From contig DGPZ01000019.1 in NCBI GenBank assembly GCA_002390675.1, positions 1 through 64,000 of the forward strand: a DNA stretch of 64,000 bases, read 5' to 3'. Positions 8,084 to 15,859 of this stretch are shown here, in pieces (positions within the stretch are counted from its first letter, which is position 1; each line of letters opens with the position of its first letter). The position numbers and the translations under genes are program-made. The notes under the pieces were generated by a model. It saw only the letters and a program-made list of their open reading frames with translations, searched no databases and was not told where the DNA came from. Origin of the DNA: Deltaproteobacteria bacterium UBA4427 (GTDB lineage Bacteria > Myxococcota_A > UBA9160 > UBA4427).

Positions 8084-10384
8084 ATGTCCAAAATGCTCTT
8101 GTTGGCTGATGATTCGGTCGTGATTCAGAAACTCGTTGGCCTCTCGTTCGCCAACGAGAACATCGAAATCGTATCGACTGATAACGGGGATGACGCCGTT
8201 ACTATGGCGCGTGATCTGCGCCCCGATATCGTTCTAGCCGACGTCGTGATGCCAGGTCTCAGCGGCTACGAAGTCTGTGAAGCCATCAAACAAGATGCCG
8301 GTCTCGCACACACGCCCGTGCTACTGCTGACGGGCACGTTCGAGGCCTTCGACGAAGCTCGGGCGGCCGCGGTTGGCGCAAACGGACAAATAACGAAGCC
8401 CTTCGAAGCGCAAGCGCTCGTCGAGCGCGTGAACGTCGCCATAAATGCATCCGTCGAAGTGCGAGTGTCTGGTGCGAGCCTAGGTTCACAAGAGACGACC
8501 GTCGGGCCGATTAGCCACGACTTGAGCGCCTCGATCCCGGGTGCGATCAAGAATGCAACATCCCCTTCAAGCGACCTTTTCGAAAGCGGCATAACGTCTC
8601 TCACCGAAGATCTTTTATTCGACGATGAGACCTCCCTCGACGCGACGTCCTCGATAGCGGTTGGCTTCGAAAATGCGAATGAAGAGACGGCTTCGGGAGT
8701 TTTCGGCTTACCCGAGGATGACGCCAATGATCTGCTCGATACCCAGGGCGGCTCGATAGTCCATGGACAACCGGTGTCCTCGGCGAATGCCGATGCATCT
8801 TCTACGTTGGGCGCACCGAAGTTGGACCCACCGCGCCCCCCCTTTTCCGAATCCTCGTTGAACGTGACCGACGATTCGGCGATCGACCGCGATCAGTTGG
8901 CTTCACTGGACAACGATTCGCTTGCGCCCCCGCCACTTCCGATCACTACCGCAGCCGAACTCGGCAGCGTGCTCGATGCGGAGGGCATGGACGGCGACAC
9001 AACGATTCTCACCGCAAACGATGACATTATTGCGACGACCTCTCCGATTCTTCATGATCCTCTTGGGGATCCCTTCGAGGCGACGGACAGCTTCGATGAT
9101 TTGACGGCTCACGCTCATTTGTTAGATATCGACCAGGACGTCGCAACCGCCAACGGCCCCGTATTCAATGACTCTGGCAGCCGTGCTGCTGTCAGCGCTT
9201 TGGATGCGCTGGGTGATCTTGACGCCGACGCGACGATCGTTGCCAACCTCGACGAAGCCCTCGCAGACCCGCGCCTAATCGATGCAGTGCCGGCCGACTC
9301 CGGCTTTACACACGGTCAGTACCCGAGCGCCGATCCTTTCACGCCTAGCGCGATCGCCGCCGCTGAATCGACGATTGTGGAGCCGGATCCTTTGGGCCCC
9401 GTGCCGCCGCGCACCGCGTCTAACGAAGTCGATTTCGCATTCGATGTCTCGGAGCAGATCGCCGCAAACGATCTCTCGGAAACGGCCAGCGAATCCTCGG
9501 CGTCCCTAGACAACTCCTTCTCCTCATTAATGGACATCTCCGAGTCACAGATTAACTCGGCCTCGCCGGCCGACGCGGGGTCCGCCGTTCCTGATGCGAC
9601 GAACACGATCGGGGGTGACTTCGACGTATCCTCAAATGATCTGGCGACGGCTCCGGTAACGGACCTCATCCAGGCGGAGGACACGATTGCTGGAGCAGGC
9701 GGCAGCCTCGCCGCCGCTCCGATCTCTCAACCCGAAGCGCTGATTGAAATGCCCGAGCTTCCGCAGTCCTATTCCCCCCCGCAGAATGCAGCGGCCGACG
9801 ACTCGATCACCGGCAGCGCTTCGCTCTTCGATGACCTCGCCACGGGATCGCCGCTCGATGAGCTTGATGTGCCCAACGCCTTCGCATCCGCTGGCGATCT
9901 AGACATCGACCAGGATCTCCTCAACGACGACCTATCGGTTGGCCTCCGTGCATCAAGGGAAGACTCGGAGACCTTCGAGGCAGATCTCGAACACGCAGAG
10001 CCCTATTCGACGGACGAGCCCGCAGCTGCCCCTGAATTTATTCGCGCCGTCTCTGACGACGAATTCGACATGGGCGCTCATGCTGATATCGGCACTGACT
10101 TAGGCGCCGACTTAGGCGCCGAGTCCGGCGCAATAGACGGACTCGGCGGACAGGCTGGCCCCGAAGCGCGTGAGCATTCGGTCCCAGATCTCACCCCGAT
10201 GATGGAACAGCGCATTCAGGAGACCCTCGAAAAAGTCGCCTGGGAAGCCTTCTCCGATCTGTCGGAATCAATCGTCAAGCAGGTCATGGGTCGCGTGGAG
10301 CAGATCGCCTGGGAAGTCATTCCCGAGATGGCCGAGACCCTCGTGCGTGAAGAGATCCGCAAGATGAAGGGCGACGACAAGTAG
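8084..10384 (+). CDS. Receiver-domain protein with long acidic linker and C-terminal helical domain
   Basis: The 766-residue protein begins with an intact receiver (about 1-122: D9-D10, phospho-acceptor D53 in VLADVVMPG, T83, K105). About 570 residues of acidic, Ser/Ala/Asp-rich sequence follow, with many short recurring patterns (SLDNDS, DLDIDQD, GADLGA) and no predicted fold. It closes with a conserved-looking helical domain at about 700-766 (MMEQRIQETLEKVAWEAF... RVEQIAWEVIPEMAETLVREEIRKMK) in which an AWE-centred helix occurs twice. Receiver plus this kind of C-terminal helix is, as I recall, found in deltaproteobacterial regulators of unknown output. No DNA-binding or enzyme domain is visible, so a scaffolding or localisation role is an inference. 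The start has a strong ribosome site. Confidence 0.85.
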   Translation: MSKMLLLADDSVVIQKLVGLSFANENIEIVSTDNGDDAVTMARDLRPDIVLADVVMPGLSGYEVCEAIKQDAGLAHTPVLLLTGTFEAFDEARAAAVGANGQITKPFEAQALVERVNVAINASVEVRVSGASLGSQETTVGPISHDLSASIPGAIKNATSPSSDLFESGITSLTEDLLFDDETSLDATSSIAVGFENANEETASGVFGLPEDDANDLLDTQGGSIVHGQPVSSANADASSTLGAPKLDPPRPPFSESSLNVTDDSAIDRDQLASLDNDSLAPPPLPITTAAELGSVLDAEGMDGDTTILTANDDIIATTSPILHDPLGDPFEATDSFDDLTAHAHLLDIDQDVATANGPVFNDSGSRAAVSALDALGDLDADATIVANLDEALADPRLIDAVPADSGFTHGQYPSADPFTPSAIAAAESTIVEPDPLGPVPPRTASNEVDFAFDVSEQIAANDLSETASESSASLDNSFSSLMDISESQINSASPADAGSAVPDATNTIGGDFDVSSNDLATAPVTDLIQAEDTIAGAGGSLAAAPISQPEALIEMPELPQSYSPPQNAAADDSITGSASLFDDLATGSPLDELDVPNAFASAGDLDIDQDLLNDDLSVGLRASREDSETFEADLEHAEPYSTDEPAAAPEFIRAVSDDEFDMGAHADIGTDLGADLGAESGAIDGLGGQAGPEAREHSVPDLTPMMEQRIQETLEKVAWEAFSDLSESIVKQVMGRVEQIAWEVIPEMAETLVREEIRKMKGDDK

Positions 10385-10437
10385 GCGCAGATCAGCTTTT
10401 CTCGCGGTCTACTTAAACCGTCGCGCCCGAATTGGGT

Positions 10438-10459
10438 GCGGGCGGGTTGAAACGCCCGC
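10438..10459 (+). other. GC-rich hairpin between the receiver gene and nadC
   Basis: GCGGGCG (10438-10444) pairs with CGCCCGC (10453-10459) around an eight-base loop. There is no T-run, so it may be a leader structure for nadC rather than a terminator. Confidence 0.35.
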
Positions 10460-10524
10460 CTGCGATAGACTCCGCGGCCCGTTGTCGCCCATCCGCGGCG
10501 AGCAACCAGATACGGAGTCCCCGC

Positions 10525-11442
10525 GTGTCCGACCAATCCCAAGCCGCACCGAGCGCCCCACCCGTCTCCGACTGGTCCGCGCTCCTCGATCTCGCTCTAG
10601 CCGAAGATGTGGGTCCTGGAGACGTTACCAGCGACGTCGTGATCGATGCAGCTCGACGGGGTCGAGGCCGAATCGAGGCACGTCAACCGATGGTCGTGTG
10701 TGGTTTGCCTATCGCGCGAGAAGTCTTTCGTCGCGTGGATCCCGACCTCGTCGTCGAATCGATTGACGGAATCGAAGATGGGGTCGTCGCTGAGGCCGGG
10801 CAACCGCTGCTTCGAATTCACGGACGTTATGGATCAATCCTAACCGGCGAACGGACCGCACTCAATTTCATGGGCCGACTCTGCGGAATAGCAAGCCAGA
10901 GCCAACGCCTCGTCGATCTAGTCTCCGACCTCTCAGTCCAATTGGTCGACACCCGGAAGACGACCCCAGGATGGCGATTGCTTGAAAAATATGCGGTGGC
11001 TGTAGGCGGCGGGCTGAATCATCGAATAGGCCTCTACGACGCACTACTCGTAAAGGACAATCACATCGCGGCGGCGGGCAGTCTAGACCTCGCCATTGTC
11101 CGCGCGGTTCAAAACTCGCCCGAGGGCTTGCCCGTCCAGATCGAAGTAGAAAGCGAGGCCTCTGCGGACCGCGCGATCGAACTCGGATGCAATTTTCTCC
11201 TACTCGACAACATGACGCCGGAAACCATCGCGAAGATCGTCGATCGCCACTCGAAGAACGTCGTACTCGAAGCGTCTGGCGGAATCCACGAGGGGAATCT
11301 TCGCGCGTATGCCGAAACGGGCGTCGCTCGAATTTCCATGGGCGCCCTCACCCATTCGGTCATGTCCACAGACGTTGCACTCGAAATTGATCTCGAAGAC
11401 GGCGACCTGGACGAATTCCCTAGCGAGTCGGCGCAAGCATGA
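10525..11442 (+). CDS. nadC: Nicotinate-nucleotide pyrophosphorylase (quinolinate phosphoribosyltransferase)
   Basis: Converts quinolinate and phosphoribosyl pyrophosphate to nicotinate mononucleotide in NAD synthesis. The 305-residue product has the family's signatures: LALAEDVGPGDVTSD near the N-terminus, TGERTALNFMGRLCGIAS, DTRKTTPGWRLLEKYAVAVGGGLNHR, LLVKDNH, EVESE, LLDNM and EASGGI. The GTG at 10525 was chosen because GGAG lies seven bases upstream and the protein then has normal length; an upstream ATG at 10432 would add 31 unlikely residues across a hairpin. Its stop overlaps the birA start (ATGA). The cofactor genes nadC, birA and coaX run in a row. Confidence 0.95.
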   Translation: MSDQSQAAPSAPPVSDWSALLDLALAEDVGPGDVTSDVVIDAARRGRGRIEARQPMVVCGLPIAREVFRRVDPDLVVESIDGIEDGVVAEAGQPLLRIHGRYGSILTGERTALNFMGRLCGIASQSQRLVDLVSDLSVQLVDTRKTTPGWRLLEKYAVAVGGGLNHRIGLYDALLVKDNHIAAAGSLDLAIVRAVQNSPEGLPVQIEVESEASADRAIELGCNFLLLDNMTPETIAKIVDRHSKNVVLEASGGIHEGNLRAYAETGVARISMGALTHSVMSTDVALEIDLEDGDLDEFPSESAQA

Positions 11443-12467
11443 GCGACGCGACCACCGGATCCAGTGCGATCCTTGCAGCGCTCCGCGCAGCCGGAAGCCA
11501 AGCAATGTCCGGGGAGGCCCTCTCGGAGACGCTCGGCGTCTCTCGGGCCCAAGTGTGGAAGCATGTCGGCGCGTTGCGCAAGCGCGGCTACGAGATCGAA
11601 GGCGAGCGGGGGGACGGCTATACGCTTCGCGGCGTACCCGACCGGCTCTACGCCGACGAAGTACAGAACGGCCTCGACACGCGATGGGTCGCACAGAACA
11701 TCGAGCACCTCGAAGAGACGGACTCAACGAACCGCGTCGCATTCGACCTTGGTCGCCAAGGCGCTCCCGCCGGCACCGTCGTCATCGCCGAAGCGCAGAG
11801 CGCCGGTCGTGGACGCCTCGGCCGCGCATTCTACTCACCAGCGCACCAGAACATCTACTCCTCGACGCTATTACGCCCGACGTGCTCGATTGCAGATACA
11901 CCGACCCTAATCCTCGGGGCCGCCGTCGCGGTCGCTGAGAGCGTCGCAAAGTTTCTCGGCGATGAAGAATCCGTCGAAATCAAATGGCCTAATGACGTGC
12001 TGATTCGGCAGCGCAAAACCTCCGGGATCCTGATGGAAAGCAGCGCCGAGGGCACCCGGATCGCCTTCGCGATTCTGGGTATCGGCGTGAATCTCAACGT
12101 CGACCGGGAGACCTTCCCCGAGGAGTTCCGCCCGCTCGCTACGAGCCTGGCGAGCGAGCTCGGGCATCCCGTCGACCGCGCTGACTTTGCGCGCTGTCTA
12201 TTCGAGCGACTCGAGGCCCAACTCAACCTCCACGCCGCCGGCGGATTCGACGCCGTCCGGCCTCGATTCGAGTCCTTCTTTCGAATGACGGGTCAGCCGG
12301 TCGGGGTCGAGGAGATCGGTGGTCAGCGAATCGATGGGCGCGCCCTGGGTATTGCTCCGGGCGGCGCCTTGGAAGTCGAAATCAGCGAAGGCCCCCGGAT
12401 CGGTGAGATCGTTAGTGTCATGGCTGGAGATGTCACGCTGGCGAAGCCACCCCCGGACGCGCAATGA
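11439..12467 (+). CDS. birA: Biotin-protein ligase with N-terminal repressor domain
   Basis: Attaches biotin to biotin-dependent carboxylases through biotinyl-AMP, and probably represses biotin genes. The 342-residue protein has a winged helix-turn-helix at about 9-66 (MSGEALSETLGVSRAQVWKH), the ligase core with GRGRLGR (123-129) and KWPNDVL (182-188), GIGVNLN, and the small C-terminal domain. This is the bifunctional BirA layout of usual length. It overlaps nadC by four bases. A gap of about 170 bases with no gene precedes coaX. Confidence 0.95.
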   Translation: MSDATTGSSAILAALRAAGSQAMSGEALSETLGVSRAQVWKHVGALRKRGYEIEGERGDGYTLRGVPDRLYADEVQNGLDTRWVAQNIEHLEETDSTNRVAFDLGRQGAPAGTVVIAEAQSAGRGRLGRAFYSPAHQNIYSSTLLRPTCSIADTPTLILGAAVAVAESVAKFLGDEESVEIKWPNDVLIRQRKTSGILMESSAEGTRIAFAILGIGVNLNVDRETFPEEFRPLATSLASELGHPVDRADFARCLFERLEAQLNLHAAGGFDAVRPRFESFFRMTGQPVGVEEIGGQRIDGRALGIAPGGALEVEISEGPRIGEIVSVMAGDVTLAKPPPDAQ

Positions 12468-12636
12468 TCTCGTCGGCCTGTTTACCTGCGGCTCTATGTC
12501 GATAGCCCCAGCTACAGGCCGACCGACATATTTCCGTACACACCCACCGCTAGACCCAACGTCAGACCGCGTGTAGTCGCGGGCAATGGCCCGGACATGA
12601 ACCCGCCGCTAGGCGGAGCCCCCAGAGAGGAACCCT

Positions 12637-13434
12637 GTGAACGAGCCAGTTCTACTCGTCATCGACGTCGGAAACACCAATGTGGCCCTCGGCGTCTACG
12701 ATTACCAAAACGGAGAGTCGGCCCTCAGCCATCACTGGCGGGTATCGACCCATCGGGAGCAGACCTCGGACGAGCTCGTCATTACGCTGTCGTCGCTCTT
12801 CGCGACTGAGGGCCGTAAGACCAATGAGATTACGGATGTGATCCTATCGAGCGTTGTACCGCCGGTGGTGCCCATCTGGGAGCGCGTCTCCACGAAGCTT
12901 TTTGGAAACCCGCCGTCGATCGTTGGCCCCGGAATTCGAACCGGAATGCCGGTCCGCTATGAAAATCCCCACGAGGTAGGGGCCGACCGGATAGTCAACG
13001 CAGTCGCCGCCTTCGAGCTCTACGGCGGGCCGATCATCGTGGTCGATTTCGGAACTGCAACGACCTTCGATTGCATCTCCCACCTGGGCGAATACCTGGG
13101 CGGCGTCATCTGTCCCGGGATTCACATCTCTATGGAGGCCCTCTTCGAACGAGCCTCCAAACTTCACCGCGTTGAAATCGCACGGCCTAAATCCGTCATT
13201 GGTCGAACCACCACCGGTGCGCTGCAATCCGGTCTGCTCTACGGCTACGCGGGGCTCGTCGATTCTATGATCGAGCGAATTCGCGGAGAACTCGGCGCGG
13301 ACGCAAAGGTGATCGCGACAGGTGGGTTGGCGAGGCTGATCGCGGAAGAAAGTGAAGGAATCGGCCAGGTAGCACCCTTCCTGACCCTCGATGGCCTCCG
13401 TATCCTCTTCGAAAAGAACCGCAGCGAAGGCTAA
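12637..13434 (+). CDS. coaX: Type III pantothenate kinase
   Basis: Phosphorylates pantothenate in the first step of coenzyme A synthesis. The 265-residue ASKHA-fold protein shows the phosphate-binding loop LLVIDVGNTNVALGVY (acidic D10), PHEVGADRIVNAVAA, VVDFGTATTFDCIS and ATGGLA near the end. Type III enzymes resist feedback by CoA and need a monovalent cation; that is family knowledge. The start is GTG 12637 behind a GAGAGGA ribosome site. Location directly after birA is common for this gene. Confidence 0.95.
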   Translation: MNEPVLLVIDVGNTNVALGVYDYQNGESALSHHWRVSTHREQTSDELVITLSSLFATEGRKTNEITDVILSSVVPPVVPIWERVSTKLFGNPPSIVGPGIRTGMPVRYENPHEVGADRIVNAVAAFELYGGPIIVVDFGTATTFDCISHLGEYLGGVICPGIHISMEALFERASKLHRVEIARPKSVIGRTTTGALQSGLLYGYAGLVDSMIERIRGELGADAKVIATGGLARLIAEESEGIGQVAPFLTLDGLRILFEKNRSEG

Positions 13435-13634
13435 ACCCTCGCCTGAGTCTCACCCAGGTGGCCCTCAACTCCCACGTCACAGGGGTCAACACCCCGCCAT
13501 CAAGTCCCCATCTTGCCTGACCGATGCACTCTGAGGGATGCCACGTCGCAATTGCCCGGAAAGCACAGGCTTTGGGGAAATGGTGGCCTTTGGAAGCTCC
13601 GGCCGGAAACGGACCGAAGACGGGGAAACACGCG

Positions 13635-14705
13635 TTGAGCGAGTCAAGCGGAAGCCAGAAGGTGCAGCTCAAGCTGTCGGCGCAGGCGGAGAAATATACT
13701 CGTCGCGACGCACCTATCGAGGTACGCCAAATGGCCGCCCGCGGGGCGCTGCCTCTTGAGCCCATCGAGCTGGCCACCGTCCTTTTCGTGCTCGCGAACG
13801 ATCCCGAGGCTTCGGTCAAAGAGACCGCACGACTGAGTCTCGAGAATCTGACCGTGCACGTTCTTTCGACCGTTCTGAGTGGACCGACGCACCCGGCTCT
13901 GCTCTCCTTCATGGCCCGCGTCCACCAAGAAAACGAGACTCGCTGCGAAGCCCTCGCATTGAATAACTCGACGGATGATCAAACCATCGCCTGGTTGGCG
14001 ACCCTGCCGCATAGCCGCGTGGTCGACATCATCAGCCAGAATCAAGAGCGCATGATGCGCACCGAGGACATCGTCGACGCGCTTGGGGCCAACCCGCTGA
14101 CCGGACGCGCCGTGATCGAGCGGATCCTGACTTTCCTCGGCCTCGAAGAACGCGATGTCGCAGAAGACACCGAGGAGCTTGGCGAGGCCGAGGCGGAAGC
14201 CGCCGTGCTCGAGTTGCTCGGCGAAGATATGGCGGATGTCGCGAAGCTGCTCGTGCAGGATCGCGAGTCCGATGAAGAGGACGAAGACGTTAAGATTAGT
14301 CTCTACGCGGCCGTGCAAAACATGACCGTCATGCAAAAGGTCAAGCTTACGCGAATGGGCGGCAAGGACGCCCGTGCGATGCTGATCAAGGATCGTAATA
14401 GAATCGTCTCCGCTTCCGTGCTCGGCAGTCCCAAGCTGACTGAAACAGAAGTCATCGGATTCGCGCAGAACCGCTCGATCGGCGAAGAGTTGTTGCGCAT
14501 CATCGCTAGCAACCGAGACTGGACGAAGAATTATAAGGTCAAGTACGCGCTGGTAACGAACCCAAAGACTCCACAGCCGCAAGCGCTTAAGTTCATCAAT
14601 TACCTGCAGGACAAGGATCTGCGAGGACTCATGAAGAGCCGAGAAGTTTCGAGCAATATAAGCGCCCACGCCCGGCGAATCCTGAGCAAGAAGGGGAAAA
14701 TCTGA
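13635..14705 (+). CDS. Conserved protein of unknown function, first gene of the GTPase/GAF operon
   Basis: Not assigned to a named family. About 356 residues, mostly helical, with HEAT-like helix pairs (PIEVRQMAARGALPLEP, NDPEASVKETARLSL), an acidic middle (about 190-235) and a basic C-terminus in which LVTNPKTPQPQALKFINYL and DKDLRGLMKSREVSSNISAHARRIL stand out. I recall similar C-terminal sequences in deltaproteobacterial hypothetical proteins. The TTG at 13635 was chosen because GGGGAA lies about eight bases upstream; an ATG at 13524 would add 37 residues of low credibility. The stop overlaps the next ATG (TGATG). Co-translation with a GTPase suggests a partner or effector, an inference. 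A long antisense frame covers it and looks like a composition artefact. Confidence 0.8.
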   Translation: MSESSGSQKVQLKLSAQAEKYTRRDAPIEVRQMAARGALPLEPIELATVLFVLANDPEASVKETARLSLENLTVHVLSTVLSGPTHPALLSFMARVHQENETRCEALALNNSTDDQTIAWLATLPHSRVVDIISQNQERMMRTEDIVDALGANPLTGRAVIERILTFLGLEERDVAEDTEELGEAEAEAAVLELLGEDMADVAKLLVQDRESDEEDEDVKISLYAAVQNMTVMQKVKLTRMGGKDARAMLIKDRNRIVSASVLGSPKLTETEVIGFAQNRSIGEELLRIIASNRDWTKNYKVKYALVTNPKTPQPQALKFINYLQDKDLRGLMKSREVSSNISAHARRILSKKGKI

Positions 14706-15859
14706 TGGGGGACGTGAATGCGCGCATCCTGCTCTGGGGACTCGAAGGCTCGGGCAAGACCACGACCCTCGAAACCATTCACGCAAAGCTTCGCGAAGAC
14801 CTGCGAGGCCCCCTGCGACGCGAAACCACGCGCCTTGACCCGACAGTCTTTTTCGAATCGCTTTCGATCACGCTAGGCGAAGTCGGAGGTGTCGGAACGC
14901 AGCTCGACTTAATCGCGGTGCCCGGTGCATCCGACCAGGTCATGACGCGCAAGCAGCTGCTCGACGAGGTCGACGGGATCGTACTCGTGCTCGATTGCTC
15001 CGCGGAACGGATCGAAGACAACTGCGAAAGTATCGCGGAACTCCGGGCATCACTCGAAGCCTATGGCCGAACTCTCGAAACCTTCCCGGTCGTGCTCCAG
15101 TACAATAAGCGCGACATCGCCGACCCCTTCGCTATCGAAGACCTGCATCGCCGTATCGGTCTTGAGCAGTGCGCTGTATTTGAATCCATCGCCACGACAG
15201 GCCACGGCATCCTTCCGACACTTACTACGATTTCAAAGCACGTCGTGCGCGCACGACGTGGCGCGAGTCAGGAGATCGACCCGGCGGTAGCTGCTGCCGC
15301 AGCGATCGGCGCGGCCTCCCCGGCGGCACCGATCGATCTGCCGTCCCCGCCGATCGAGATGCTTGCGAACTCTGCCGGGGGTCTAGAGATCCCAGAACTA
15401 ACGCCCCTGAAATTGGGTAAAGAGCTGGGCGACCCGACCGAAGCAGAACTCGCCGGTGAGATCCTCGAAGCGGTCTCTGTCGCGGAAAACGCCCCTGACG
15501 AATCCGTATTCGAAGCCGAATCATTCGAAGCCATATCGACTGCGGAACTCTTCGAATCCGCCATCCTAGCGGAAGGCGAGCAGGAGAGCTTTCAGGCATT
15601 AGGCGCAGTCGAAATAGACCTTTCAGACGACGAGATCGACGCTTGGTCGGCGATCGACGAGCAAGTCGAGAAACCCACGAACTCTCTCGGTGAACTCCGC
15701 ATCGTCTCAGCAGGCCGAGCGACCGTCGAGGCGGATGGCGGCCTCCGTTTACCGCTGGTGCTCGGTGATGAATCTGGCGCGTCGCGCAGCATCGTACTTT
15801 CACTACGACTCGATTCACTAATCGCATCCGATGTATCCGATGCGCGGTTGGACGACTAA
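14705..15859 (+). CDS. MglA-like small GTPase with acidic C-terminal extension
   Basis: The 384-residue protein starts with a Ras-like domain of about 190 residues: P-loop GLEGSGKTT (12-20), switch region with FFESLSITLGEVGG like the LDFFPLDLGE block of MglA, G3-type VPGASD (72-77), and base-specificity motif QYNKRD (132-137). MglA proteins have VPGQ at the G3 site; here the glutamine is replaced by alanine, so intrinsic hydrolysis may be altered. Residues about 200-384 are acidic and probably disordered. MglA controls polarity and motility in Myxococcus; this homologue's role is unknown. It is coupled to both neighbours by one-base stop/start overlaps. Confidence 0.85.
   Translation: MGDVNARILLWGLEGSGKTTTLETIHAKLREDLRGPLRRETTRLDPTVFFESLSITLGEVGGVGTQLDLIAVPGASDQVMTRKQLLDEVDGIVLVLDCSAERIEDNCESIAELRASLEAYGRTLETFPVVLQYNKRDIADPFAIEDLHRRIGLEQCAVFESIATTGHGILPTLTTISKHVVRARRGASQEIDPAVAAAAAIGAASPAAPIDLPSPPIEMLANSAGGLEIPELTPLKLGKELGDPTEAELAGEILEAVSVAENAPDESVFEAESFEAISTAELFESAILAEGEQESFQALGAVEIDLSDDEIDAWSAIDEQVEKPTNSLGELRIVSAGRATVEADGGLRLPLVLGDESGASRSIVLSLRLDSLIASDVSDARLDD

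Noticed and set aside
13482..13495. GGGGT-CAAC-ACCCC stem after coaX
   Set aside because: Five pairs and no T-run; neither a clear terminator nor a known leader.
13644..14786. Long (380-codon) open frame on the minus strand
   Set aside because: It mirrors the codon pattern of the plus-strand operon genes, has no family features and no ribosome site.
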